Assembly: GCF_024721975.1 (NCBI RefSeq)
Contig: NZ_JANQBB010000001.1
Coordinates: 620,001-684,000, forward strand
Length of the DNA stretch: 64,000 nt
Reading direction: 5' to 3'
Origin: Paenibacillus endoradicis
GTDB taxonomy: Bacteria > Bacillota > Bacilli > Paenibacillales > Paenibacillaceae
Shown: piece by piece, positions 27,950 through 37,332 of the stretch
How the letters are laid out: the number at the start of each line of letters is the position of its first letter
Position numbering within the stretch: position 1 is the stretch's first letter
Program-made: the position numbers and the translations under genes
Notes under the pieces: generated by a model
Seen by the model: the letters and a program-made list of their open reading frames with translations, nothing else
What the model was told of the DNA's origin: nothing
Database searches by the model: none

Positions 27950-27978
27950 TTGACATCTATATGTTGAATCAGAACATT
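27950..27978 (+). promoter_or_regulatory. Possible promoter of the fla/che operon
   Basis: A perfect TTGACA at 27950-27955 is followed by 17 bases and AACATT at 27973-27978, which matches the -10 consensus at only three positions. Very AT-rich DNA upstream (27880-27945) could serve as an UP element. No sigma-D motif is visible here. Confidence 0.4.
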
Positions 27979-28005
27979 ACGAGCAGTAAGAAAGTGGTGA
28001 AATGA

Positions 28006-28425
28006 ATGAAACTTTTGAATAGTACCTCTTTTCAAAGAATGGAATCTGCACTATATAATGCTGAAGCAAGGCAACGTGTAATATCTAATAACATTGCCAA
28101 TGCAGAGACTCCTAATTTCAAAAGATCAGAGCTTCTCTTCGAAAATATAATTGCTGATGCAATGGGTGAAAACTCTACATCTTCCTTAAAAGGTCAAATA
28201 ACGAATGATCGTCATATTGCGATTAACGGTGGTAAACTTGGTTTGCCAACTGCAAAACTTGTAACAGACACAACGACTGCAATGAATTCTACAACGAATA
28301 ATAATGTTGATCTTGATGCAGAAATGACATTACAAGCTAAAAATCAACTTAATTATAACTTGTATGTACAACAGTTGAATCATGAATTTTCAATGATGAG
28401 AATTGCGATTACAGGGGGGAAATAA
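28006..28425 (+). CDS. flgB: Flagellar basal-body rod protein FlgB
   Basis: A component of the proximal flagellar rod. The 139-residue protein has the rod/hook family N-terminal motif VISNNIANAETPNFKR and a C-terminal helix for coiled-coil assembly with other axial proteins. It is the first gene of a plus-strand operon of more than 30 genes running to about 59251, in the B. subtilis fla/che order. The ribosome binding site GTGGTG is modest. Confidence 0.95.
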   Translation: MKLLNSTSFQRMESALYNAEARQRVISNNIANAETPNFKRSELLFENIIADAMGENSTSSLKGQITNDRHIAINGGKLGLPTAKLVTDTTTAMNSTTNNNVDLDAEMTLQAKNQLNYNLYVQQLNHEFSMMRIAITGGK

Positions 28426-28428
28426 TAG

Positions 28429-28887
28429 ATGAAACTTACTAATGGTTTTGACATTAGTGCATCTGCTTTAACAGCGAACCGTATGAGAATGGATGTTATT
28501 TCGTCGAATGTCGCCAATGCCGAAACGACTAGAGGTAGCTTTGTCAATGGTGAATATGTTCCATATAAAAGGAAAATGGTGGTCATGGATGCAAAGGAAT
28601 CATCCTTTGCATCTGTCCTTAATAATACATTGAATGGAAAGCAACAAAGTAAATTGTTAAATGGTGTAAATGTGACAAAAATCATAGAAGACACTTCTCC
28701 AACTAAGTTAGTCTATAATCCGGCTCATCCTGATGCTAATGCGGATGGCTATGTCAACATGCCAAATGTTGACATTGCAACTGAGATGGTTGATATGATA
28801 GCTGCTGTTCGAGCGTATGAATCGAATGTTACAGCTCTAAATGCTACGAAATCAATGTTTATGAAAGCACTAGAGATTGGGAAATAG
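28429..28887 (+). CDS. flgC: Flagellar basal-body rod protein FlgC
   Basis: The second proximal rod protein, 152 residues, with the family N-terminus ISASALTANRMRMDVISSNVANAETTRG and the C-terminal VDMIAAVRAYESNVTALNATKSMFMKALEIGK region, which is the standard rod C-terminal helix. It begins three bases after flgB, preceded by GGGGGGAAAT within the flgB 3' end, so the two are translated together. Confidence 0.95.
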   Translation: MKLTNGFDISASALTANRMRMDVISSNVANAETTRGSFVNGEYVPYKRKMVVMDAKESSFASVLNNTLNGKQQSKLLNGVNVTKIIEDTSPTKLVYNPAHPDANADGYVNMPNVDIATEMVDMIAAVRAYESNVTALNATKSMFMKALEIGK

Positions 28888-28913
28888 TTTTATACTAAGA
28901 ATGGAGGTCACAT

Positions 28914-29216
28914 ATGATTGATTCAGTTTCAGGTATAAGTTTACAACAAATTAAAAGTATAAATGCAGCTTCTAATGAAAAGACAACTGCAGATATTACG
29001 AAATCTTTTGGACAATTTCTTACTGATGCATTAGAAAATGTATCTGCACAAGAAGCAGAAGTACACGCGAAAAACGATTTGTATCTTGCAGGTAAAGTTG
29101 ATGCTACTGAACTATTGATTACATCAAGTCAAGCTCAGTTAAGTTTGCAATTAACCTCACAGATCCGCGATAAAGCAGTTAATGCATATCAAGAAATTAT
29201 GCGGATCCAAATCTAA
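28914..29216 (+). CDS. fliE: Flagellar hook-basal body adaptor FliE
   Basis: FliE joins the MS ring to the rod. The 100-residue protein shows the family pattern: a variable N-terminus, then SFGQFLTDALENVSAQEAEVHAK and a C-terminal helical segment ending VNAYQEIMRIQI. GGAGGTCACAT precedes the ATG. It lies between flgC and fliF as in B. subtilis. Confidence 0.94.
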   Translation: MIDSVSGISLQQIKSINAASNEKTTADITKSFGQFLTDALENVSAQEAEVHAKNDLYLAGKVDATELLITSSQAQLSLQLTSQIRDKAVNAYQEIMRIQI

Positions 29217-29256
29217 GTTTGTTGAGACTAGCATAGAACTCGGATGAGGTGAAAAC

Positions 29257-30843
29257 GTGAACGAAAGAGTCGCCCAATATGTTAATAAGATAAAAAGTGC
29301 GTTTCAACAAATGGGAAGAAAACAAAAAATATGGCTTGGTGCTTCGATAGTAGGATTAGTAGTAGCAATCGTGCTTGCGACTGTTATTTTTACGAGAACT
29401 GAGTACGAAGTTGCTTTCAATAATTTGGATGCAACAGATTCAGCTGCAATAATTACTTATTTGGAATCGGCAGCTATACCTTATAAGCTAGATGCTATGG
29501 GTACTTCCATTTCCGTTCCAACGAAAGATGCTGCAAAAGCAAAAATCGAAATTGGTTCTCAAGGTATGATTCAAAATGGATCAATTGGATTCACTGAGGC
29601 TTTCGGATTAGGAAGCTCTACTCTCGGTACAACGGAGAACGAATTCAATGTAAAATATCAAAATGCCGTTAATGGAGAAATTCAAAAATTATTGAATGGA
29701 CTTCAAGGAATCCAAAGTTCAAAGGTGCTAGTTACAGTGCCTAAAGAAAGTGTATTTCTAACAACGGATGAGCAAAATAAACCTACTGCAGCCATAGTAC
29801 TTAATTTTACGGCTGGATATCGTCCAACACAAGCGGAAATAGATGGATATTTTAATCTAGTAAAATCTTCCGTTACAGGTCTTGAAGTGAGTGACGTTAC
29901 AATCTCTAGCCAACAATTAGGTGAGTTAATGTCGTCTTCAACCAATGATTTGTTAGCGGGCAGTTCCAATTTAATAGAAACACAATTCAAGGTTCAGAAA
30001 ATGTATGAGCAGGATGTGAAAACTAGCGTTCAACAATACTTAAGCCAAATTTATGGCGTTGACAATATTGTCGTTAGTATTTCTAGTAGTTTGAACTTTG
30101 ACAAGAAATCAAGTCAAGAAAGTCTTGTTTCACCGCTTGAAAATAACAACAATAACGGCATCATTATTAGTGAACAACTTGAAACTAATTCCTCTACCAA
30201 TTCCAACGGAACATCAGGTGGAGTTGTTGGTACGGGCGAAACAGATGTTCCAACCTATCAAACTTCTACTAATGATGGTGAAAGTAGTTCTGAATCTAGT
30301 TCTTCTGTTACAAATTATGAAGTTAATAGAGTTAACAATATTATAGAATCTGCACCTTATGTTGTTAAAGATCTATCAATTAGTGTAGGTTTTGAGGCTT
30401 CAGAACCAGCAAATCCAGCGGAACAAGCTGCAATTACAGATTACTTAAAAAGCGTTGTAAGAAGCCAACTAGCTAATTCTGGTCAAAATGTAGAAAACGA
30501 TGAACTTTTGAATAAGAAAGTAACGCTTATTGCACGTAATTTCAATACTGCAAATGTTGAAACTTCAGGTTCTGGAATTTCTCTAGGTTGGTTAATCGGT
30601 ATCGGTGCTTTGGCATTAGCTGCCATTATTGCTCTAGTAGTAGTAGTAGTTTCACGTCGTCGCAATGCTGCAAGACTTGCAGAAGAAGCAATAAATGATA
30701 TTCCAGAGAGACCTGCTTATGAAGAGATTAATTTGGATAATTTACAAAATGATAGTCAAGCTCGTAAAAATCTAGAAACACTTGCCAAGCGCAAACCTGA
30801 CGACTTCGTCAACTTGCTACGTACCTGGCTAGTAGATGAATAG
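29257..30843 (+). CDS. fliF: Flagellar MS-ring protein FliF
   Basis: Builds the MS ring in the membrane, the platform for rod and export apparatus. The 528-residue protein has an N-terminal membrane segment at about 24-46, ring-building motifs with FTRTEYEVAFNNLD and GTTENEFNVKYQNAVNGEI, and a Ser/Asn-rich variable region at about 290-350. A second membrane segment lies at about 443-466, and a C-terminal cytoplasmic tail binds FliG. Translation starts at GTG 29257 behind GATGAGGTG. Confidence 0.96.
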   Translation: MNERVAQYVNKIKSAFQQMGRKQKIWLGASIVGLVVAIVLATVIFTRTEYEVAFNNLDATDSAAIITYLESAAIPYKLDAMGTSISVPTKDAAKAKIEIGSQGMIQNGSIGFTEAFGLGSSTLGTTENEFNVKYQNAVNGEIQKLLNGLQGIQSSKVLVTVPKESVFLTTDEQNKPTAAIVLNFTAGYRPTQAEIDGYFNLVKSSVTGLEVSDVTISSQQLGELMSSSTNDLLAGSSNLIETQFKVQKMYEQDVKTSVQQYLSQIYGVDNIVVSISSSLNFDKKSSQESLVSPLENNNNNGIIISEQLETNSSTNSNGTSGGVVGTGETDVPTYQTSTNDGESSSESSSSVTNYEVNRVNNIIESAPYVVKDLSISVGFEASEPANPAEQAAITDYLKSVVRSQLANSGQNVENDELLNKKVTLIARNFNTANVETSGSGISLGWLIGIGALALAAIIALVVVVVSRRRNAARLAEEAINDIPERPAYEEINLDNLQNDSQARKNLETLAKRKPDDFVNLLRTWLVDE

Positions 30844-30854
30844 AGGTGCTGTAA

Positions 30855-31868
30855 TTGTCGAAAATTTCTCAAGGGTTGTCTGGACGTCAAAAGGCAGCAA
30901 TTTTATTAATCACGCTAGGACCAGAAGTTTCCGCACAAATCTTCAAACATTTACGCGATGATGAAATTGAGCAACTAACACTTGAAATCGCTAATGTTAG
31001 AAAAGTTGATAGTACTGACAGAGATAATATATTGACGGAATTCCATCAAATATGTATGGCTCAAGAGTATATTTCTCAAGGTGGTATTGCTTACGCGAAG
31101 GAAATACTGGACAAAGCATTAGGTGAGGAAAAAGCGAAAGAAGTATTAACACGCTTAACAGCTACGCTTCAAGTTAGACCGTTTGACTTTGCACGTAAAG
31201 CTGATCCAGCACAAATTCTAAACTTTATTCAAAATGAAAATACGCAGACGATCGCTCTTGTTCTTTCTTACCTACAGTCTGAACAAGCATCAACAATTCT
31301 ATCGTCTCTACCGCAAGACAAACAAGCAGATGTAGCGAAAAGAATTGCGATGATGGATAGTACTTCTCCTGAAGTAATTACTCAGATTGAGCATATTCTT
31401 GAACAAAAGCTATCTTCTACTGTTACACAAGATTATACAAATGCAGGTGGTATTGATTCTATCGTACAAATCTTGAATGGCGTTGACCGTGGTACTGAAC
31501 GTACTATTCTAGATGCACTTGAGATTCAAGACCCTGAACTTGCTGAAGATATCAAAAAACGTATGTTTGTATTTGAAGATATTGTTAGTATCGATAATCG
31601 CTCAATTCAAAGAATTATTAGAGATGTGGAAAATGCAGACTTACAACTTGCACTTAAAGTTTCTAGTGAAGAAGTTCGTGAAGCAATCTTCCGCAATATG
31701 TCTAAACGTATGGCTGAGACATTCCAAGAAGAAATGGAATTTATGGGACCTGTTCGTTTACGTGACGTTGAAGAAGCTCAAACACGCATCGTAGCAATTA
31801 TAAGAAGACTGGAAGAATCTGGTGAAATTATTATTGCTCGTGGCGGAGGAGATGATATCATTGTCTAA
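30855..31868 (+). CDS. fliG: Flagellar motor switch protein FliG
   Basis: The rotor component that receives torque from the stators and links FliF to FliM. The 337-residue protein contains LSGRQKAAILLITLGPEVSAQIFKHL (FliF-binding N domain), the EHPQ-like middle domain, and the C-terminal torque helix MEFMGPVRLRDVEEAQ with its charged residues. Translation starts at TTG 30855 after AGAGGTG. Its 3' end overlaps the fliH start by eight bases, so fliH translation is coupled to it. Confidence 0.96.
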   Translation: MSKISQGLSGRQKAAILLITLGPEVSAQIFKHLRDDEIEQLTLEIANVRKVDSTDRDNILTEFHQICMAQEYISQGGIAYAKEILDKALGEEKAKEVLTRLTATLQVRPFDFARKADPAQILNFIQNENTQTIALVLSYLQSEQASTILSSLPQDKQADVAKRIAMMDSTSPEVITQIEHILEQKLSSTVTQDYTNAGGIDSIVQILNGVDRGTERTILDALEIQDPELAEDIKKRMFVFEDIVSIDNRSIQRIIRDVENADLQLALKVSSEEVREAIFRNMSKRMAETFQEEMEFMGPVRLRDVEEAQTRIVAIIRRLEESGEIIIARGGGDDIIV

Positions 31869-32706
31869 TCTAATCAAGTCTTCTCATGTTATGACGCTAG
31901 AAGAGCTGAGAAAGTTGCGCTGGAATAATCAATATATTCCGCAACATGGAGAAACTGATAGAGAAGAGACAAGTGAACCAGTTGAAGTAAGCCCTGATGC
32001 TACTACTATTTCCTTGAGAGATCAAATCCTTTCTGATGCCATGTCAACTGCAGAAGCACGTATTAGTGAAGCTGCGAATGAGTGTGAAAAACTTCTTGAA
32101 GATGCTAATGCACAGATCGAAGTTTGGTGGCTTGAGAAACGTAATGAGGATGAAGCGATAAAAGAGAAACATCAGGAAGAAGGACATCAACAAGGTTATC
32201 AGTCTGGTATGGTGCAAGCACAGCAAGAAGTGAGAGCTGAATGGGAGCATAATCTTGAAGAAGCATCAACTATATTGAAGGATGCATATCGAACTCGTGA
32301 GCAGATTATTCAAGAAGCTGAACCATTTATCGTTGAGTTAAGTTGTAGTATTGCTGAGAAAGTTATTGGCAGACAACTTAGTCTAGAGCCTGAGATGGTC
32401 TTAGATATCATTACGAGAACTCTTTCGCGGAGACGTGAGCAAGGGGAGATTACATTGTGTGTCTCGCCAGCGAACTTATCTTTTGTGCAAGCAGCGCGTG
32501 AAGAACTGAATGCTACGATCGATTCTCAGGCAGAATTAGTTATTATTCCGGATTCATCTGTTAAAGATGAAGGATGTGTTATACGTTCTAAGTTCGGAAG
32601 TATAGATGCTAGAATTGACACACAACTATCAGAGATTAAGAGAGAACTACTTTTAATCGCACATCAAAGCATTGAAGAAAGAGGTCAAACCAATGACGCC
32701 GATTAA
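31861..32706 (+). CDS. fliH: Flagellar assembly protein FliH
   Basis: FliH regulates the export ATPase FliI and tethers it to the C ring. The 281-residue protein has a charged, coiled-coil middle with Glu- and Gln-rich GxxxG-like spacing (HQEEGHQQGYQSGMVQAQQE) and a C-terminal domain beginning near LSCSIAEKVIGRQL. The start is TTG 31861, eight bases after GGAGGAG. The earlier in-frame ATGs at 31822 and 31852 lie in fliG or touch the ribosome binding site. The gene overlaps fliI by 14 bases. Confidence 0.92.
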   Translation: MSNLIKSSHVMTLEELRKLRWNNQYIPQHGETDREETSEPVEVSPDATTISLRDQILSDAMSTAEARISEAANECEKLLEDANAQIEVWWLEKRNEDEAIKEKHQEEGHQQGYQSGMVQAQQEVRAEWEHNLEEASTILKDAYRTREQIIQEAEPFIVELSCSIAEKVIGRQLSLEPEMVLDIITRTLSRRREQGEITLCVSPANLSFVQAAREELNATIDSQAELVIIPDSSVKDEGCVIRSKFGSIDARIDTQLSEIKRELLLIAHQSIEERGQTNDAD

Positions 32707-34018
32707 TTTGGAAATGGATAAGTATCGAGATCATCTAAAAAATATCGATCCAGTTCGCATTAACGGCAAAGTCACGCAAGTAATCGGTCTAACGGTAGAG
32801 TCACAAGGCCCTGACGCTAGTATTGGTGATCTATGTTATATCTATCCTAGCAAATCATCAAAACCATTGAAGGCTGAAGTAGTTGGTTTCAGAGAGAATA
32901 AGGTTATTCTTATGCCTCTCGGAGAATTACATTCTATCAGTCCTGGTTGCGATGTAGTAGGAACGGGTAAGCCGCTGACAGTTCAAGTAGGATCAGAATT
33001 GTTAGGAAAAGTACTAGATGGATTAGGAAATCCGCTTGATGGCAGTTTCTTGCCGAGTAGAATGCCCAGCTATTCGACGCATAGCGCACCTAATAATCCG
33101 CTAGCTAGACCACGTGTATCAAAACCGCTTGGTATAGGTGTTAAAGCAATTGATGGTTTGTTAACCGTCGGTGTAGGACAACGTGTAGGTATATTCGCTG
33201 GATCTGGAGTAGGGAAAAGTACGTTACTAGGAATGATTGCTAGAAACACTTCAGCTGATGTTAATGTTATTGCTTTGATCGGTGAGCGTGGTCGTGAAGT
33301 GCTAGAATTCATAGAGAAGGACTTAGGACCAGAAGGTCTAGCGCGTTCGGTCGTTATTGTTGCAACATCTGATCAACCTGCATTGATTCGAATGAAGGGT
33401 GCGATGATCGCTACTTCGATAGCTGAATACTTCCGTGATCGTGGATTGAATGTCATGTTAATGATGGACTCCGTAACACGTTATGCAATGGCAATGCGTG
33501 AGGTTGGTCTAGCTATTGGTGAACCGCCTGCTACGAGAGGTTATACGCCGTCTGTATTTGCTGCATTGCCTAAGTTGCTAGAACGAGCTGGGACAGGCAA
33601 GAAGGGCTCGATAACGGCCTTCTACACCGTTTTAGTAGATGGTGATGATATGAATGAACCAATTGCAGATGCTGTTCGTGGAATTCTTGATGGTCACATT
33701 GTGTTAAGTCGTCAGCTCGCGCATAAGGGACATTATCCCGCATTAGACGTCTTGCAGTCTGTAAGTCGTGTTATGAATGAGATTGTTACTGATGAACAGC
33801 TGGATGCTGCCAATGAACTTAAGAGACTTCTAGCGATATATCGTGAGTCAGAAGATTTAATTAATATTGGTGCTTATCAAAAAGGGTCAAATCATAATAT
33901 TGATATGGCCATTGACTATATTGATTCTATTAACGAGTTTACGAGACAACGTACGAATGACAAAATTACGTTAGAAGAAGCTCAAGAGAAATTAATTGCT
34001 AACTTTGGTAGGAGTTGA
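32693..34018 (+). CDS. fliI: Flagellum-specific export ATPase FliI
   Basis: The hexameric ATPase that energises type III export of rod, hook and filament subunits. It is related to F1-ATPase beta. The 441-residue protein has Walker A AGSGVGKST at 169-177, Walker B VMLMMDSVTRYA, and the GEPPATRGYTPSVFA loop. AGAGGTC lies upstream of the ATG at 32693. The longer frame from 32672 runs inside fliH and is not used. Confidence 0.96.
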   Translation: MTPINLEMDKYRDHLKNIDPVRINGKVTQVIGLTVESQGPDASIGDLCYIYPSKSSKPLKAEVVGFRENKVILMPLGELHSISPGCDVVGTGKPLTVQVGSELLGKVLDGLGNPLDGSFLPSRMPSYSTHSAPNNPLARPRVSKPLGIGVKAIDGLLTVGVGQRVGIFAGSGVGKSTLLGMIARNTSADVNVIALIGERGREVLEFIEKDLGPEGLARSVVIVATSDQPALIRMKGAMIATSIAEYFRDRGLNVMLMMDSVTRYAMAMREVGLAIGEPPATRGYTPSVFAALPKLLERAGTGKKGSITAFYTVLVDGDDMNEPIADAVRGILDGHIVLSRQLAHKGHYPALDVLQSVSRVMNEIVTDEQLDAANELKRLLAIYRESEDLINIGAYQKGSNHNIDMAIDYIDSINEFTRQRTNDKITLEEAQEKLIANFGRS

Positions 34019-34025
34019 TTAATCA

Positions 34026-34472
34026 ATGGCATCTTTTAAGTACACTTTTCAAAAGATAGTAGATTTGAAAGGTAGTGAAAAAACTCAGGCGGAATGGATA
34101 TTGTCAGATGCGCTAGCAGAACTAAGAGCTGAACAAGATCTTCTTGAACAATACGTGCAAGAGCAAAAGAGTTGGGAGCTTAAGTTAGAGCAATCCGTTC
34201 TCGAAGCGATACCTTTATCAGAAGTGCTTATAATAAACCAATATATTGAGTACTGTGCTGAAAGTATTAAGCTCAAGCAAAAAGATATCATGAGAGCCGA
34301 ACGGAAAGTATTCCAGAAACGTCAAGAACTTGCTTCAAAGATGAAGGAAGAAAAGGTTTGGCATAAAGCAAAAGAACATGCTTTCGATAAATTCAAACAC
34401 GAAACGCAGTTGAAAGAACAAAATGAATTAGACGAGATGGCTTCCATCCGTTTTATGTCACCAACCCCATAA
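34026..34472 (+). CDS. fliJ: Flagellar export chaperone FliJ
   Basis: FliJ is a coiled-coil stalk protein resembling F1 gamma that links FliI to the FlhA gate. The 148-residue product is almost entirely charged helix, from FKYTFQKIVDLKGSEKTQAEW through ELKQKDI-like heptads to a C-terminal acidic helix, typical of FliJ in length and composition. It sits directly after fliI with a seven-base gap. Confidence 0.9.
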   Translation: MASFKYTFQKIVDLKGSEKTQAEWILSDALAELRAEQDLLEQYVQEQKSWELKLEQSVLEAIPLSEVLIINQYIEYCAESIKLKQKDIMRAERKVFQKRQELASKMKEEKVWHKAKEHAFDKFKHETQLKEQNELDEMASIRFMSPTP

Positions 34473-34504
34473 GAGACAAACGCCTGCAAAGGGAGTGAAT
34501 GGAA

Positions 34505-35410
34505 TTGGCAGCCATAGAAGAGGACAATCAAGAAACTAGTTTTATCGAGCGATTTATGTTTTTCTTACTTCCATTTTTATTTGTAGCCGTACTACTAGTT
34601 GTAATGTTAACTTTATTTAACGTTGATTTCCGTAGTGGAGCAATTAAAATTGGTCAGGATATTCCGATCGTGCGTAATTTCTTACCTGAACCAACAGAAG
34701 GCTCTACTGGGTCAGATGGTAGTGTTCGTAGTGAAAAATTAAATGAAAAGCTAACTGCTCTTGAAGCGGAACTTGCTACTGTACGTACTGAACTTGCTGA
34801 AGCTACCACAGTAAAAACTACCCAAGAGAGCACTATTACATCTCTGCAAGAGGAAAATGGTCTCTTGAAGCAGAATGTGGCTGAATCAAAACTTACAGAT
34901 GAAGAGTACAATAATCGAATTATTGAGTTAGCGAGCATGTTTGCAAAGATGACGCCTAGTAAGGCAGCTCCTATTATGCAAAGTATGACGCTTGAAGAAA
35001 TGGCTTTGATTTTCAGTCAGATGCGTTCTGATGATCGAGTTAAGATTATGGAGAAAATGACGCCACAAATCGCGGCTGATGTTACTTTGAAATTGAAAGA
35101 CAATGATTCCGTATTGAATATGGAAATCGCTGCACTTCAAGCTCAAGTAAAAAAACTTCAAACTTCTACATCAACGACAGCGTCGGCTTCACAAGTATCT
35201 GATGCAGAACTTGCTGCTACGTTCTCGGCAATGGAACCTAAAGCTGCTGCAGATATGCTAGTGAAAATGATGGATATTAGTTCAAGTAAAGTGCTACGTA
35301 TTCTTAAAGCTAGTACTAGTACTGCACGTTCTGCTATTTTAGAAGAAATTTCAGCAGTAAATGAAAGTACAGCAGCAATGCTCGTAACGAAACTTATGCA
35401 AGATTCATAA
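34505..35410 (+). CDS. ylxF: YlxF/MotE-like membrane protein with MgtE_N-type repeats
   Basis: A protein of about 301 residues at the position of B. subtilis ylxF. It has one membrane segment at about 18-40, a coiled coil at about 75-130, and then a domain with short helical repeats (FAKMTPSKAAPIMQSM, LIFSQMRSDDRVKIMEKM) like the intracellular N domain of MgtE. A second such block lies near the C-terminus (TFSAMEPKAAADMLVKM). Relatives include MotE, a chaperone for stator protein MotC in alpha-proteobacteria, but the role here is unproven. TTG 34505 has GGGAG nine bases upstream; the ATG at 34499 is too close to it. Confidence 0.82.
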   Translation: MAAIEEDNQETSFIERFMFFLLPFLFVAVLLVVMLTLFNVDFRSGAIKIGQDIPIVRNFLPEPTEGSTGSDGSVRSEKLNEKLTALEAELATVRTELAEATTVKTTQESTITSLQEENGLLKQNVAESKLTDEEYNNRIIELASMFAKMTPSKAAPIMQSMTLEEMALIFSQMRSDDRVKIMEKMTPQIAADVTLKLKDNDSVLNMEIAALQAQVKKLQTSTSTTASASQVSDAELAATFSAMEPKAAADMLVKMMDISSSKVLRILKASTSTARSAILEEISAVNESTAAMLVTKLMQDS

Positions 35411-35438
35411 TCCTTTATATTTGAAAGGAGGTGAAAAA

Positions 35439-36761
35439 TTGGAATTGTTAAATGTACTTAATACGGGTGCAGTTATGGGAAGTGTTAGTTCATCTTCAAC
35501 TTCGACAACTTCGTCAGTAGAAGGAGCAACATTTCAAAATCAACTAGTTCAAATTGTTAACAATCAAGCTACAAATACTGGAGCTACTGAATCAGTAACT
35601 ACGACTGGATTGTTAACACAACTAGTAGGCAGTGTACCTGTACTAGCTGATGAGACTTTAAGTACCGAAGAGTTGGATCAGCTTGTTGAAAACTTGCTAG
35701 ATCAATTAGAAACCTTGAAAGATGAAGAGCTTACTGGCGATCAGCTTAGTTTGCTAGATTCATTAATGCAACAGCTTGAAGCGCTTGTACAAGTGATTAC
35801 TCTTCAAAATGTACAACCAACAATATCTTTTGAAGCAGAAGTAGATGGAGCACTAGTTGCTACTCAAAGTAATGGCCAATATGCGGCGGTTACAAAACTT
35901 CAAGATCAATTATTGTTATTGCAACAAGCATTGCATGAAGGTTCTATGAAAATTACTCAAGGGAAGCAACCAGAAGTGATTGTTACTAATCAACTACAGC
36001 ATTTGCAATCTTCACTTGAAGATTTAGTCAAAGAAATAAAGACTAAGCAAGGAGAATCTAATCAAGCCATTACTTCTCCATTTGTTGCTGTAACGAAAGA
36101 AGATAGTGCAGCATCCCATCTACAACGTTTGTCGCAAGAAGTGGCTTTTACTACCCCTTCTTTGACTACTCAGACGGAAGTGATAACGCAAACTGAGGGC
36201 GATGATTTACAAAGTCAACCAACAACAGCATTAGCGATGTTGAAAGCTGATAATGTGAAAGATTTCTTGCCGCAATTAACGAAAACTGGAGCAACAGCTA
36301 CTTCTGCATTTGTATTAGCTAGTGAATTTGCCGATACGATGGAAGGTCTTATCGTACAAAAGTTCAACATTTCTTCATTGAATGGTTTAACTGAAGCTAG
36401 ACTAATGTTAACTCCTGAAAATTTAGGTCATGTTGATGTGAAAATATCAATGCATAATGGCATATTGACGGCGATCTTCCAAGCTGAAACTGCTATGGGC
36501 AAAGATGCATTAGAAAATCAAATGGTGCAGCTACGTGCTTCTCTAGCATCACAAGGAATTACTGTTGATAAAATCGAAGTAACTCAAACTGCATTTGCCG
36601 CTGAATTATCGCAACAGCAAAAGCAAGGTAGTCAACAACATTTACAAGATCAAAATGGTCAGCAACGTAATAATGGTGATGAGAACTTCGAAGAACAGTT
36701 AGTTACGAACGCGTCTCATAAAGAATTAGGATATGGTCGCGCGGTCAATGAAATGGTGTAA
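35439..36761 (+). CDS. fliK: Flagellar hook-length control protein FliK
   Basis: The molecular ruler that stops hook growth by acting on FlhB. The 440-residue protein has a variable Gln/Thr/Leu-rich N-terminal two thirds and the conserved Flg_hook C-terminal domain, with EARLMLTPENLGHVDVKISM followed by VQLRASLASQGITVDKIEV. A perfect AAAGGAGGTGA precedes TTG 35439, which is taken as the start. A Gln-rich tail (QQQKQGSQQHLQDQNGQQ) follows the domain. Unlike the FliK-like protein at 4370, it lies inside the main operon. Confidence 0.9.
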   Translation: MELLNVLNTGAVMGSVSSSSTSTTSSVEGATFQNQLVQIVNNQATNTGATESVTTTGLLTQLVGSVPVLADETLSTEELDQLVENLLDQLETLKDEELTGDQLSLLDSLMQQLEALVQVITLQNVQPTISFEAEVDGALVATQSNGQYAAVTKLQDQLLLLQQALHEGSMKITQGKQPEVIVTNQLQHLQSSLEDLVKEIKTKQGESNQAITSPFVAVTKEDSAASHLQRLSQEVAFTTPSLTTQTEVITQTEGDDLQSQPTTALAMLKADNVKDFLPQLTKTGATATSAFVLASEFADTMEGLIVQKFNISSLNGLTEARLMLTPENLGHVDVKISMHNGILTAIFQAETAMGKDALENQMVQLRASLASQGITVDKIEVTQTAFAAELSQQQKQGSQQHLQDQNGQQRNNGDENFEEQLVTNASHKELGYGRAVNEMV

Positions 36762-36792
36762 TAACACCTAAAGTTGAACGGAGGTGAAAATA

Positions 36793-37332
36793 ATGGCAAG
36801 TGCAATTACATCTTCAGTGGTGTGGCCGAACTACGACTCAAAAAATGTTAATAAAGCGACTTCAAAATCCAATGATCTGGGAAAAGATCAGTTTCTTAGT
36901 ATTCTAATTGCACAACTACGTAACCAAGATCCTATGAATCCAATGAGTGATACAGATTTCATTGCTCAAATGGCTCAATTTACATCTGTTGAACAATTGT
37001 CGAATATGTCGGATGAGTTAGCATTGATTCGCCAGAATATAGGGTCTGCATCTAGCTTGATTGGTAAGACAGTTACTTGGAATCAATTTGATGAAGCAGG
37101 TAAAGTAATTCAAAAGAGTGGCGTAGTAGATTCGATTATTTCACAGGATGGTTATTTGTATGTTGAAGTTAATGGCGAACGTATCGGTATTGACTTTGTC
37201 GGTCAAATCTCAGAGACGAAACCAAGTACAGATCAGCCCGATGAACCTACTGAGGAAACTCCTGAAGTTCCTGGAGACGGTTCTACTGAAACACCTGAGA
37301 ATGACTCTTCAAATGGAGAGGTGACTGAATAA
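36793..37332 (+). CDS. flgD: Flagellar hook capping protein FlgD
   Basis: FlgD is the scaffold cap for hook assembly. The 179-residue protein contains the signature LGKDQFLSILIAQLRNQDPMNPMSDTDFIAQMAQFTSVEQL. After a short beta domain it ends with a roughly 35-residue acidic tail rich in Pro, Glu and Thr, not part of the core family. GGAGGTG lies upstream of the ATG at 36793. The stop overlaps the next start by one base (TAATG). Confidence 0.93.
   Translation: MASAITSSVVWPNYDSKNVNKATSKSNDLGKDQFLSILIAQLRNQDPMNPMSDTDFIAQMAQFTSVEQLSNMSDELALIRQNIGSASSLIGKTVTWNQFDEAGKVIQKSGVVDSIISQDGYLYVEVNGERIGIDFVGQISETKPSTDQPDEPTEETPEVPGDGSTETPENDSSNGEVTE

Noticed and set aside
31822..31860. Earlier start for fliH within fliG
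   Set aside because: No ribosome binding site; TTG 31861 has GGAGGAG at proper spacing.
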